This document shows, piece after piece, positions 8,052 through 16,066 of a DNA stretch of 22,135 nt (positions within the stretch are counted from its first letter, which is position 1; each line of letters begins with the position of its first letter). A model generated the notes under the pieces. That model was not told the DNA's origin. It ran no database searches and saw nothing but the letters and a program-made list of their open reading frames with translations. Origin of the DNA: a virus; IMG/VR virus record IMGVR_UViG_3300023115_000113, positions 1 through 22,135 of that record; one strand, written 5' to 3'. A program made the position numbers and the translations under genes.

Positions 8052-8859
8052 AGCGAGTATCCTCTCTTAAAGAAATATCGACATTTTCACCTGTGTCGAT
8101 CGAATCCACATCAGTCCCAAGTAATTCTGGGCTTTCGTCATAGTGATGCGTTTGATATGTGTATTTTTCATTGCCCGATCCAATAGGTAGAATGGATGGC
8201 ATTGAAGAAACTGGTGTTCTGGCAGTTTTGGAGTAAAAGTTTTTGCGCGCGTTTCGATTGGTTCTGACCAATTCCGCACTGGCTTGCTTTTCGGTTAATG
8301 GAGCCATTCGAATAGCTAGCGAGCTTCGTATGTAAGGTATTGACCAATCGGGTAGGCCGGTCTCCTCGTTTATATCTTGAGGATTTAAGTAGCCCAATCG
8401 AGTGCCTTTTGCGTCCAACTCCAAGCAAAGGCCATTTAATACATCTAGGCCGTCTGCCAGCAATACCGGCCCAGTGCGCTCTCGTACCAGAGTTATGCTT
8501 GATTGCGCTGTTAATTGGAGTGAGTTAGATATATCTGCGCCATACTCAGTAGCCAATCGAATGGCCAACCCAGACTTAACCGCCGTAAGCGCCCATGTCG
8601 GAATGTCTGTAGCACCAAGTGAGACACTGCTAACGCCAAGATCGACGCCATCGTAAAACCACTCAGATAGCATGTCATTCAAAACCTCCAGACCGTCATC
8701 CAATTCGTCACTGGTCAAAGGTGTATTGCTGGCTTTAATCTCTATCTTACGAAAGGCCGATTCAATAATTCCCTGTCCACTCTCACCCGAGCTGTTCAGG
8801 TCAGCAATGCGAATGCCTAAATCTTTTAAGGCATTAGTTATCAGCGTTTTGGCTATCAT
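8041..8859 (-). CDS. Head-completion / tail adaptor protein, P22 gp4-like with duplicated domain (272 aa)
   Basis: P22 gp4 (166 aa) forms the ring below the portal after packaging. This protein starts in family style (MIAKTLITNALKDLGI) and has its conserved helical unit twice. Copy one is at about residues 51-127 (DGLEVLNDMLSEW, then IPTWALTAVKSGLAIRLA). Copy two is at about 132-213 (DGLDVLNGLCLEL, then LPDWSIPYIRSSLAIRMA, then ARKNFYSKTAR). The length beyond P22 gp4 is largely explained by this duplication. The C-terminal tail (about 215-272) is polar. It overlaps the small gene upstream by 26 bases. A lytic activity has been reported for P22 gp4, but I see no catalytic motif to test that here. 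Confidence 0.75.
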   Translation of the reverse strand: MIAKTLITNALKDLGIRIADLNSSGESGQGIIESAFRKIEIKASNTPLTSDELDDGLEVLNDMLSEWFYDGVDLGVSSVSLGATDIPTWALTAVKSGLAIRLATEYGADISNSLQLTAQSSITLVRERTGPVLLADGLDVLNGLCLELDAKGTRLGYLNPQDINEETGLPDWSIPYIRSSLAIRMAPLTEKQASAELVRTNRNARKNFYSKTARTPVSSMPSILPIGSGNEKYTYQTHHYDESPELLGTDVDSIDTGENVDISLREDTRYVE

Positions 8860-9103
8860 TGATCGCCTTCTCTAAGTCTGATTCGATATGGATTAGCTTT
8901 CGCTTGCCCTTAATATTCCAATTAATGGAATCATACACGCCATTTTCTCTGGCTTTTTCTTTTAATGAATCAAGCTCGTCATTACTAGCAACTGGCTTGC
9001 TACCTTCTTTTACCCATCCAAGCTCTTTGGCAAGCTTTAAAGAAGCTTTGTTTTCATTGATGGCAATCTCTTTGCCATTTGGCTTTATATAGGTTGTTAG
9101 CAT
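8834..9103 (-). CDS. Small head-region protein of unknown function (89 aa)
   Basis: I choose the ATG at 9103 (MLTTYIKPNGKEIAINENK) because GAGGA lies 4 bases upstream. The longer frame to 9130 would put its start inside the coat terminator. The protein is charged and mostly helical, with ASLKLAKELGWVKEG, a type of short segment found in small phage proteins encoded between coat and neck genes. It has no membrane segment. It is the first gene after the coat terminator and overlaps gp4 by 26 bases, so it may be a head-tail joining or accessory factor. The function is unknown. Confidence 0.6.
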   Translation of the reverse strand: MLTTYIKPNGKEIAINENKASLKLAKELGWVKEGSKPVASNDELDSLKEKARENGVYDSINWNIKGKRKLIHIESDLEKAINDSQNADN

Positions 9104-9112
9104 TCTGTCCTC

Positions 9113-9146
9113 ATTAAAGAAAAGGCGCACCCCAAAGAGTGCGCCT
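9113..9146 (-). terminator. Intrinsic terminator after the coat gene
   Basis: On the minus strand an 8-bp stem AGGCGCAC / GTGCGCCT encloses an 8-base loop (TCTTTGGG) and is followed by TTTCTTTAAT. It begins 8 bases after the coat stop codon. It would partly end transcription after the coat gene, raising coat output relative to the neck and tail genes. Because genes on both sides are co-oriented, it is likely leaky or read through. Confidence 0.8.
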
Positions 9147-9153
9147 ATTTTGG

Positions 9154-10425
9154 TTATGGCAGACCGTAACCTTGACCAGCCATGAATGGGTTCATAACAC
9201 CGAAAGCAGGATGCAAATCAATGCGAAGTTTGTTTACGTTGCCTTCAAAGTTAGAGCCTTTCGATACACGAAGCTGTAAACCATCTTCAGTCATACCCAT
9301 ACTATCCTGCGCGTCTAGTTTCTCCATTGGTACAGACGCGATAGTGAACGCATCACGATGGAAGAATAGGTTTGGCTGGTTAACGGTATCTTCGCTACCT
9401 AGTAGCGTCACAACATCGCCAGCAATCGGCGCACGAGTCACTGTGTTGTAAGCTCCGCCTACTTCATAGATTGCAGGGCCGGTAACAGTAAGAGTGACTG
9501 CACCTGCACCGTCAGCAGTTGCATCTTCGGTTACTACTGCTGTGTACTCAACCTGCGAGCCAGTGGCATCAATGAAAGGCTTGCGAGTGGATAGGTTTAA
9601 GCGATTAACGCCAGTAATTTGAATAGGCTGACCCGCTTTAATTTCTAAGTTAGCAGTCAGACCACTAATAGAAAGCACTTGAGTCATTGTATCCTTGGCG
9701 TTTAAGTAAGTTACGATTGGGTTAGCCGCTAGAGCGCCCACGCGATCAGCGCCAGTTGGGATGGAATAGGTATCCAAGCCAGTAGCCGTCATAACTTTAC
9801 CAAATCCCGCAAAATTCTCCGCCACTGTCGCTTTAGTGTTTGCATCGCCAGCTTGAGGGTTTACACCTAGAGAACGCTGCTCATTAGCTAAAGCTGTTTG
9901 AGAGAATGGGTTCAATAGGTAGCACCAGTTACCATCCATAGGAACGCCAGTAGACTCCATCAGCGCGCCCGCTCCTGCAACCTCAGACCATGAATCCACC
10001 GCCTGACCTACAGAACCATAAGTTAAGCCGGTATTCTTCATACAGAACGAGGCGAAGCTTGTTTCTAGCTCAGTCTTAATGCGGCGTGCAATGTCTGACA
10101 CAAAGCGATCAGAGTTATTACCCATCTCAAGGGCTTGTTCTGCCTCTGAATAATCAACCAATACAGTGATGTAATCTTGAACCACTGCACTAGCCTTGCC
10201 AGTCACAATATCCTGAGCCTGACCCGTCACATCACCTTTTGCGGTGCGCAAAGCTTGATAATCAGTAGGACGCTGAACGTCGATAGTGTCGCCAGTGCTA
10301 GGGTTAAACTTACCCTGAAAAAGTTGCGTGTTTACTTCTTTTGAAACTACTCGCTCAGTGTCAAAGGCTGGGACCACCTTCTCAATTAGCTTTCGCGTAA
10401 TGTTACTTTCAAAGTTATTAGCCAT
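9154..10425 (-). CDS. Major capsid (coat) protein, P22 gp5-like (423 aa)
   Basis: The length (423 aa; P22 coat is 430), the position directly after scaffold, and the N-terminal pattern (MANNFESNITRKLIEKV...FNPSTGDTIDVQRP...QALRT) point to the P22 coat family, an HK97 fold. The segment AAGALMESTGVP-like (actual GAGALMESTGVPMDG) followed by YLLNPFSQTALAN matches the helix and 'F-N-P' loop of the family. Residues about 230-330 form a beta-rich insertion (IQITGVNRLN, VTLTVTGPAIYEVGG), like the extra domain that P22-type coats carry. A strong terminator lies right behind the gene. Upstream, AAGGAA about 6-7 bases before the ATG is the ribosome binding site. Confidence 0.88.
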   Translation of the reverse strand: MANNFESNITRKLIEKVVPAFDTERVVSKEVNTQLFQGKFNPSTGDTIDVQRPTDYQALRTAKGDVTGQAQDIVTGKASAVVQDYITVLVDYSEAEQALEMGNNSDRFVSDIARRIKTELETSFASFCMKNTGLTYGSVGQAVDSWSEVAGAGALMESTGVPMDGNWCYLLNPFSQTALANEQRSLGVNPQAGDANTKATVAENFAGFGKVMTATGLDTYSIPTGADRVGALAANPIVTYLNAKDTMTQVLSISGLTANLEIKAGQPIQITGVNRLNLSTRKPFIDATGSQVEYTAVVTEDATADGAGAVTLTVTGPAIYEVGGAYNTVTRAPIAGDVVTLLGSEDTVNQPNLFFHRDAFTIASVPMEKLDAQDSMGMTEDGLQLRVSKGSNFEGNVNKLRIDLHPAFGVMNPFMAGQGYGLP

Positions 10426-10450
10426 GTGACCATTCCTTATTTATTTTGAT

Positions 10451-11221
10451 TTACCAAAATTTATACTTTGAGTCCCCAGTGCCAATATTCGACCCGCCGT
10501 TAAGCGTATCAACTGGCTCAGGTGCACTCGTTACTTTAGGTTTTAACGCTGAGGCCGATTCCTTTACTTTGGCGTAAACTAATGCACCATTTTGCCAAGT
10601 GGTTTCATTTAATTCCTGAACCTTTTGTGGATTGCTTGCTAGGTATTTTGCGATCAATGGTCCCTCTTCATCCCCTAGAATTGCCTCAGCAATATCTTGA
10701 CGGATGTCGTAGACCTCCAATCGCTCACCTATTTGAGCCATCTCACTAGGTTCAATCTTAAACTCAGCCGCTCGGCTTGAATAAACCTCTAATTTTTCTC
10801 TAAGCTCTCGATTCTTGTTTTCTTGCTCAGCTTCCAATGATTTTTTCTTTTCATCTTCAGCCTGCTGCTTTGAAAACTCGTAACGATTCCGCTCAATCAA
10901 TGCCTGATCACGTTTATTAATCGCCTCTTTGTATTCTTCATCTGTATCAAAATCATAACGATCTGGTACATCTGGAACACTTGGCAATTCTGGCTCTTTT
11001 TGCTGCTCAAGGGATTTAAGCCTCTCTTCAAGCTCTTTCTTTTCCCTTTTAGCTTTGCGGGCCTCGAACGCCTTTTCGGCAATAATCTTCTCGTAATCTA
11101 GACTAGGCTTCTCAACTTCTTGATCTGCCTCTTTTGCAGTTCCCGCTTCTGCATTTTGTTCGGGGTTTGTGCTTTCATCCTTTACGGACTCTAGCGCCTC
11201 AGCGTTAGGCTGGTCTGTCAT
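10451..11221 (-). CDS. Scaffolding protein, P22 gp8-like (256 aa)
   Basis: The protein is extremely charged and helical: an acidic disordered N terminus (residues 1-40), then a coiled coil (about 40-150, with KIIAEKAFEARKAKREKKEL), and a short basic C terminus ending TGDSKYKFW. Phage scaffolds of the P22 type bind coat through a small basic C-terminal helix-turn-helix, though here that helix is not clearly visible. The position between portal and coat is the usual one for scaffold. The start ATG has TAGGAGA about 5 bases upstream. Assignment comes from composition and gene order, since scaffolds diverge fast. Confidence 0.8.
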   Translation of the reverse strand: MTDQPNAEALESVKDESTNPEQNAEAGTAKEADQEVEKPSLDYEKIIAEKAFEARKAKREKKELEERLKSLEQQKEPELPSVPDVPDRYDFDTDEEYKEAINKRDQALIERNRYEFSKQQAEDEKKKSLEAEQENKNRELREKLEVYSSRAAEFKIEPSEMAQIGERLEVYDIRQDIAEAILGDEEGPLIAKYLASNPQKVQELNETTWQNGALVYAKVKESASALKPKVTSAPEPVDTLNGGSNIGTGDSKYKFW

Positions 11222-11302
11222 GGTATCTCCTAAGAGTTAAACCGCGAATACGTCGCGTACATTATCATTTTTAATTATAAGGCTTTATCTAATAGCGTAC
11301 AA

Positions 11303-13474
11303 CTATTGAGCGGATTCACTCTCCGCTAGGTTTTCCGCTGATTCTTCATAGGCAACGGCAGCAGTAGGGCTGACTATCGCATCCGCCCCCATAGACTCCC
11401 TAATCAGCTTCATTGTCTCTGCGTTGGTCTTTTGCATAACCTCGACTGCCTGCGCCATATCCATTGCTAGCTTCTGGTTTGCTCTCTGGTTCTCTTCCAT
11501 TGCCAATGCCATAGACTGCTGCATCTTGGCAATTTCTAGCTCAAACTTCTGCTGGCCTTGCACCGCTTTTATTTCTTGGTCCTGCTGCTTGAGCTGGCTA
11601 TCAATCATTAGTTTTTGTTGGTCATTCTGAGCAGATAACAGCTTGGCTTGTGCGTCCATCTGTTGGATTTGCAATCCGATCTCTTCCATGCTTGGCTGCT
11701 GAGGTTGTTGAGCGGCCAATGCTTGCGCTTCCTCCATAGCCTGACGCTCTTCATCTGTCCACTGGTCTTCAGGGATTAATCCGCTATTCATAAGCTGCAA
11801 ACGCTTACGCTGCGCAATTAAGTCTAAGCTTGGGCCGTTGGCATTATTTAGAAGGATGTCAGAACCCATTTCAACGACTGTCGGATCAATGCTGGCCATT
11901 TCTAGAATTGCAGCTATTGATTCTTGTTGGCGTGATTTAAACGATTTACCAATATCCATGGTCACATCGTAGCGACCTGTGGATAAGTCATTCACAATCT
12001 TGGGTTGTCCATTCTCATCAATGACGGTTTTATTTAGATCAATCTGATCTGGTACGCCATCCTCGCCAAGAATGCGAACCTGTCTAGTTGCGTCATAAAC
12101 CTTAGGGATAGCATCAACCAATATTCTCGCAGTATGCGTGAGTGCAACTTCCATAGAGTCAAAATAATGCACCATGGAAACATCGCCACGCTCTTGTAGC
12201 TGCTCAATTGCAACACCTGACTGCAAAGAGGGGTTATCCCCCATACTCGCTGCAAATACGCCTGAACTTTGAATGATGGCCTGACGCGTACTGTTGGCAA
12301 TTACCGCTAGGTTAGGATTAGTCTGCGCTGTACCCATTCGATATGGGTTTGGCTGGTCTTCGACGTGATTGTAATATTGAACCGAATCACTCGATTGATT
12401 CATTCGCTCAAGCTGGTCTTCATGATCTACTGCCTGCTCTGGTGTAATCCACACCTTGTCGATTGGACTTAATGCAGTTTGAAGTACTTCTGCTGAGTGT
12501 GCATAATTGTGCACCCTTTGCTGGTCAAGTAGCTTTTCAGTCTCACCTCTAAATGTAATTTTATTTTCAGAGATTCGGAAATAGCCATAAAGCGGAATCA
12601 AAGGTATCCAGTTAAAAACCGTCTCCTTTTCATCACTAAGCCAGTCAGCGCCATCATAGTGACGTATTTTAACAACTCGTTCAAAGCGTTTTCGGCGGCG
12701 CTGCTCAGTAATTCCGCGCATCGCAAGTTGATCAGAATAGCGCTCGAGTTCTGACTCTTTATAAACTGAGCCATCAGACATCTGAATCAAAGTGACTGGC
12801 TTTTCTTCTATCCAGTAAAACTCCCCAACAACAACTTGGTCGGCTTTATCGTAGTAACCTGAGCGCGTTCTATCTTCTGCTACGCTTTGCCCCGAACCTT
12901 CTGGGAATCGCTCTTTATATGCGTTCTTTGACATCGCAGTTAGCTTCGTTGCCCATCGAGCATCAGAACGATCTTGGCGCATTGAATTAGGGTCCCAATA
13001 CACTGTATCAATAGCTGAGTTAATAGGCCTAACATATAAATCTTGGTCAAAAGATTCAGAATCAGAATATTCCTGAGTCACCATCCAAGCATCAAAGCCA
13101 GTTCCGACCATGGAAGTTGCGGCATTGTTATAGATATTTTGAGCGTTAGATATAGATTCAATATTGCGAATCATACCCGCCAGCAAATCTGCCTTGTCTT
13201 CATCTGCCTCACCATTAGCAGGGCGAACCTTAATACCAAAGTTGGCCATTCTTATCGCACCAGACAAGGTATTAATAACAGGGTTACACAAATCAAACGT
13301 GTACCTAGGTCGTCCATTCTGGCTAAATCTATGTGCTATTTCTGGTTCCCATTGCCCGTCACGCTTGTTAAGAAACAGGTCGCACTCTCGTGAATGCTCT
13401 CGCTGGTCCTTCTCTGCATCTTGAGCTTGCCTAAGCCCATTAACCACATCTGTATGATTGCTAAAATCTATCAT
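11303..13474 (-). CDS. Portal protein, P22 gp1-like (723 aa)
   Basis: The length is nearly identical to the P22 portal (725 aa). The N terminus reads RQAQDAEKDQREHSRECD-like (actual LRQAQDAEKDQREHSRECDL) and then FTFDLC-like RYTFDLCNPVINTLSGAIR, both typical of the P22 portal family. The middle part contains YWDPNSMRQDRSDARWA, another hallmark. Residues about 575-695 form a long glutamine-rich coiled coil (MDAQAKLLSAQNDQQKLM), the counterpart of the helical barrel that reaches into the P22 capsid. The dodecameric portal is the packaging motor dock and DNA exit. Upstream AAGG lies 8 bases before ATG 13474. Confidence 0.92.
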   Translation of the reverse strand: MIDFSNHTDVVNGLRQAQDAEKDQREHSRECDLFLNKRDGQWEPEIAHRFSQNGRPRYTFDLCNPVINTLSGAIRMANFGIKVRPANGEADEDKADLLAGMIRNIESISNAQNIYNNAATSMVGTGFDAWMVTQEYSDSESFDQDLYVRPINSAIDTVYWDPNSMRQDRSDARWATKLTAMSKNAYKERFPEGSGQSVAEDRTRSGYYDKADQVVVGEFYWIEEKPVTLIQMSDGSVYKESELERYSDQLAMRGITEQRRRKRFERVVKIRHYDGADWLSDEKETVFNWIPLIPLYGYFRISENKITFRGETEKLLDQQRVHNYAHSAEVLQTALSPIDKVWITPEQAVDHEDQLERMNQSSDSVQYYNHVEDQPNPYRMGTAQTNPNLAVIANSTRQAIIQSSGVFAASMGDNPSLQSGVAIEQLQERGDVSMVHYFDSMEVALTHTARILVDAIPKVYDATRQVRILGEDGVPDQIDLNKTVIDENGQPKIVNDLSTGRYDVTMDIGKSFKSRQQESIAAILEMASIDPTVVEMGSDILLNNANGPSLDLIAQRKRLQLMNSGLIPEDQWTDEERQAMEEAQALAAQQPQQPSMEEIGLQIQQMDAQAKLLSAQNDQQKLMIDSQLKQQDQEIKAVQGQQKFELEIAKMQQSMALAMEENQRANQKLAMDMAQAVEVMQKTNAETMKLIRESMGADAIVSPTAAVAYEESAENLAESESAQ

Positions 13475-13519
13475 TGTTATGACCTTGATATTTTTTGTTT
13501 ATTATATAGCCATTACGAT

Positions 13520-14767
13520 CTATGACCAACCTTGTTGGTTTAACGCCCTGCCTTTGCGCTTAGGTTCTTTAATTACCGCCTCGGCCGCATAGCGCAACGA
13601 GTCTATGAAGTGGTTAAAATCGTCGCACGGTTTGTTGAGAGGCTTTCCATTCTTATCCTTGGCCCATGCGTAATTATCAAACTCAGTCTTGAACTCTACC
13701 AAATGAGCATTAACGATAATTTCAAACTCTAATAGAAAGTCTATCCCGCTATTGATTGAGTCATTACCCTTTCTAGCGCCAACAATAGATACCCCTTTGC
13801 CTTTGATGTAATCAATAGACTTAGGTTCTGAACTGTCTGCTATCGTCTTGTGCTTATGCGCCTGCTTGTTTTTTATCTTGAGCGCTATCTGGGCGTTGCT
13901 TAAGCCTTTCTCGTAAAAACCATCGAATACAAATAACCGCTTGTTCTTTAAGTCGACATATGACTGATTAAACGCGCTGGGGTCGTTGGTATACCCAAAG
14001 TCCAACCCCTGTATGCACTCCAATCCCTGTATTTCATGTTCTTTGATTAGCCTTTGCTGTACATTATTAAACACTAACCCCTCGGCGGTACCCCAATTAC
14101 CTAGAGCATATATATTGTAATACCTTGGATTGGTTTGCTTTTTGTTCTCCATTACCATCTTGTACTCATCATCAATGAATGAGTTATCAAGGTAGGTGGT
14201 TTTAAGAGTGAAACACCCCGCTATTGGATCATCAAAGAATACCTTCTTTATCCAGTGCTGATCGCTAATAGGGTTTAGTGTGAGTATGATTTGCTTTAGT
14301 GCACCGGTATTGCCACGTAGACGTAAATCAAGCTGCTCAAAGTCTTCCTGTGTAAGCTCTGTGGCTTCTTCTACCCATATACTGGTAACACCCTCGATGG
14401 ACTTAAGCTTTTCCACATCATCCAGACCGCTAAACATAATCTGGGCACCTGTGGGGCGGTAGATCATTGTTTTATCTGTCTGGTTAATATCGAATTCAGA
14501 TAACAGCCCCCACTTAGATATGATGTTTTTCATCAAAGCAAATACAGATCGTTTAATCGTTCTATCTACTTTACGAATAATGAGGAAGTTATGTTTACAG
14601 TGAGACTCAGATAGCAGCCTATAAAGAATCTTGCGAGCCACTATGTGAGATTTGCCACTACCCGCCCCGCCCCATGCAACTTGGTAGCGGGATTGGTCTT
14701 TAAATAGGGGGACGAAAGCTGGGGATTTGTCTTGTACGTGCTTTCTAAATAGAGCGAGGTTTACCAT
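13520..14767 (-). CDS. terL: Terminase large subunit (ATPase/nuclease), 415 aa
   Basis: Packaging motor with an N-terminal ATPase and a C-terminal nuclease. Walker A is GGAGSGKS (residues 33-40), Walker B is SIWVEEATEL (about 129-138, catalytic Glu pair), and the coupling motif is LTLNP (about 162-166). The nuclease begins with QGLDFGYTNDPSAF (Asp256), continues with IADSSEPKSID, and ends with the late acidic pattern FNHFIDSLRYA. At 415 aa it is shorter than P22 gp2 (499 aa) and reads like the PBSX-type Terminase_3 family. The DNA-packaging gene set may therefore be of mixed origin. The ATG overlaps the terS stop by 7 bases (ATGGTAA). Confidence 0.93.
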   Translation of the reverse strand: MVNLALFRKHVQDKSPAFVPLFKDQSRYQVAWGGAGSGKSHIVARKILYRLLSESHCKHNFLIIRKVDRTIKRSVFALMKNIISKWGLLSEFDINQTDKTMIYRPTGAQIMFSGLDDVEKLKSIEGVTSIWVEEATELTQEDFEQLDLRLRGNTGALKQIILTLNPISDQHWIKKVFFDDPIAGCFTLKTTYLDNSFIDDEYKMVMENKKQTNPRYYNIYALGNWGTAEGLVFNNVQQRLIKEHEIQGLECIQGLDFGYTNDPSAFNQSYVDLKNKRLFVFDGFYEKGLSNAQIALKIKNKQAHKHKTIADSSEPKSIDYIKGKGVSIVGARKGNDSINSGIDFLLEFEIIVNAHLVEFKTEFDNYAWAKDKNGKPLNKPCDDFNHFIDSLRYAAEAVIKEPKRKGRALNQQGWS

Positions 14768-15147
14768 TCATGAGAGCCGTCATCGACTATTTTAATATTG
14801 TGATCAACAACCTGTTTATCTAATCCCAGTAGCTTAGCCTTCCCCATTGTCGCGTTAATGGCCGCAGAGCTTTGAGGCGTCTCTGTGGTCATTGCCATGG
14901 TGCGCGCTTCTTCTAGCTCCCTTAGCAAGTCTTCTAGGGTGATATTAAGGGCTTTTACCGCTGGCTCCCTTAATTCCTTTATCCGTGAGGCTATCTTGGG
15001 GTTATCCACAACCTCTTTGGCTTCCCTGTGGATAGATTCAGGTTTCATGTTTTCACAGTCATATGCAATGCGATAGGCCTCGGATGCATTACCCTTGGCC
15101 TCCCCGCAATAAGCTATGCAAAACCTCTCTTGCTTCTCTGTTAGCAT
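14761..15147 (-). CDS. terS: Terminase small subunit (128 aa)
   Basis: The N terminus MLTEKQERFCIAYC...GNASEAYRIAYD is the characteristic helix-turn-helix start of the Terminase_2 small-subunit family. It is followed by SIHREAKEVVDNPKIASRI and a central coiled-coil helix (LEDLLRELEEARTMA). The protein recognises the phage packaging site and recruits TerL. It lies directly upstream of and overlapping terL. The stop of the preceding gene and this ATG form TAAATG, with AGGGGGA as ribosome binding site. The family is commonly paired with PBSX-type TerL, consistent with the neighbour. Confidence 0.9.
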   Translation of the reverse strand: MLTEKQERFCIAYCGEAKGNASEAYRIAYDCENMKPESIHREAKEVVDNPKIASRIKELREPAVKALNITLEDLLRELEEARTMAMTTETPQSSAAINATMGKAKLLGLDKQVVDHNIKIVDDGSHEW

Positions 15148-15657
15148 TTATCCCCCTAATACAGTGCTCGACTCTGGTGAATATACTACAGCACTAAAGT
15201 CTAAGGTAGCAGCTTGAGAAGAGTTGTTCTTAAATTCGATGACGTACTTTCTATTTGAGGACAGCACTATGCCTGTGTCATTTGTCTGGCTTTCGTTTAT
15301 CGCCTCGAATCTGCCCGACTTAAGACTGGTTCTTATTAGAATGTTCTCAGATAGCAATGGGTCGCTAGTTACACCACTGTATGTCACGAAGGTGGGCTTC
15401 TTTCTGCCTCTGAATACGTCATTACGATTTACTTCTGGAACTGGGTTAGATAGACCTGTAAACCCTGTATTGCTGTAGATAGTAATTAGCAGATCATCAG
15501 AGTCGGTACTAATACTTGTCCTCACAAGCGAAACTGGGGAGCCACCAATATCAATTCCAATAAAATGGCTAGAACTACCACCTAAAGATATTCCACCCGT
15601 ACCTACGGACCATCCCTGCCCTTTTGCGATGAAGTCTTGGATTGCTGAGCTTGACAT
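15148..15657 (-). CDS. Probable beta-sandwich virion protein (169 aa), unknown
   Basis: The protein is rich in Ser, Gly, Thr and Asn with alternating hydrophobic residues, and has no membrane segment. Notable stretches are SHFIGIDIGGSPVSLVRT, ENILIRTSLKSGRFEAI and a last part KYVIEFKNNSSQAATLDFSA. The latter resembles beta-sandwich proteins found near phage head genes. It is directly followed by terS (TAAATG), so it belongs to the virion operon. A head decoration or capsid-stabilising role is possible but unproven. The first 55 bases overlap the end of a tiny upstream frame. Confidence 0.55.
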   Translation of the reverse strand: MSSSAIQDFIAKGQGWSVGTGGISLGGSSSHFIGIDIGGSPVSLVRTSISTDSDDLLITIYSNTGFTGLSNPVPEVNRNDVFRGRKKPTFVTYSGVTSDPLLSENILIRTSLKSGRFEAINESQTNDTGIVLSSNRKYVIEFKNNSSQAATLDFSAVVYSPESSTVLGG

Positions 15658-15758
15658 TTTTTATTCTCCTTTATGGCCTTTTCTATTTCAGCCACAAACT
15701 CCTTGCTTAATAAATGCTTTCTTTCTCTGTATTGCCTTAACCACGTATCAGTAAACAT
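15603..15758 (-). CDS. Tiny charged ORF, translationally coupled (51 aa)
   Basis: The ATG at 15758 shares its A with the TAA of the 46-aa gene (TAATG), and the only Shine-Dalgarno-like sequence is a weak GGTGA, so translation would depend on coupling. The sequence begins MFTDTWLRQYRERKHLL and is helical and basic. The last 17 codons lie inside the 5' end of the next gene in another frame. It may instead be a leader that positions ribosomes for the 169-aa gene. The protein is not recognised. Confidence 0.4.
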   Translation of the reverse strand: MFTDTWLRQYRERKHLLSKEFVAEIEKAIKENKKCQAQQSKTSSQKGRDGP

Positions 15759-15898
15759 TATTGATTCACCCACATGAAAGCCTGTGAACCAAGCGCAAAC
15801 CCTAAATACTGAGCTATTAGCATTATATCGACATTTGCAGTCATACCTGCGACAACAATAGTTATCCCTGTTGCCGCCATTACTTTTGCGTTCTTCAT
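15758..15898 (-). CDS. Small hydrophobic protein (46 aa)
   Basis: The ATG (15898) follows a very strong Shine-Dalgarno sequence, GAGGTGA, 5 bases upstream. That sequence lies in the 3' arm of a hairpin (15900-15927). The protein starts with a basic patch (MKNAKV), then a hydrophobic segment (about 7-22, ATGITIVVAGMTAN) and a second one (about 24-42, IMLIAQYLGFALGS). It may be a two-helix hairpin membrane peptide. It lies between the holin-like gene and the packaging genes and ends in TAATG. It could be a small lysis accessory protein. No family was recognised. Confidence 0.55.
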   Translation of the reverse strand: MKNAKVMAATGITIVVAGMTANVDIMLIAQYLGFALGSQAFMWVNQ

Positions 15899-15899
15899 T

Positions 15900-15927
15900 T
15901 GATCACCTCAAGTATAAGGTTAGATCA
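15900..15927 (-). promoter_or_regulatory. Hairpin occluding the ribosome binding site of the 46-aa gene
   Basis: On the minus strand, TGATC (15927-15923) pairs with GATCA (15904-15900), and ACCT (15920-15917) pairs with AGGT (15908-15905). There is a two-base TA bulge and an 8-base loop. The Shine-Dalgarno GAGGTGA lies mostly in the 3' arm and the structure ends one base before ATG. As RNA it would restrict initiation. The surrounding gap (15899-16066) shows no other clear signal. Confidence 0.55.
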
Positions 15928-16066
15928 TTTATTTGATATTGCGCCCTGCGATATGCGCTCCACATCACAATTTACACCTAGACTTATTATCATCATTCTT
16001 ACAGTATAGGAATGAATCGCACGGGAGCTAGGGAGAGTATTTTGCCGCCCCGTCGTGCAGCATTTA

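Noticed and set aside
8168-8428. Minus-strand 86-aa open frame inside gp4
   Set aside because: It is in an alternative frame within gp4, whose own frame is supported by repeats and family resemblance.
11243-11257. CGCGA / TCGCG inverted repeat between portal and scaffold
   Set aside because: Only a 5-bp stem with no T-run, in an 81-base gap. Too weak to call a terminator or operator.
13043-13393. Plus-strand 116-aa open frame
   Set aside because: It is antisense to the well-supported portal gene and has no recognisable domain or ribosome binding site.
15936-15954. ATATTGC / GCGATAT hairpin in the gap before the 46-aa gene
   Set aside because: It needs a wobble pair and is followed by no T-run. 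It could be chance in A/T-rich sequence.
15985-16020. TATACT box as a late promoter
   Set aside because: The -10 is good, but the hexamer 17 bases upstream is poor and no second element supports it.
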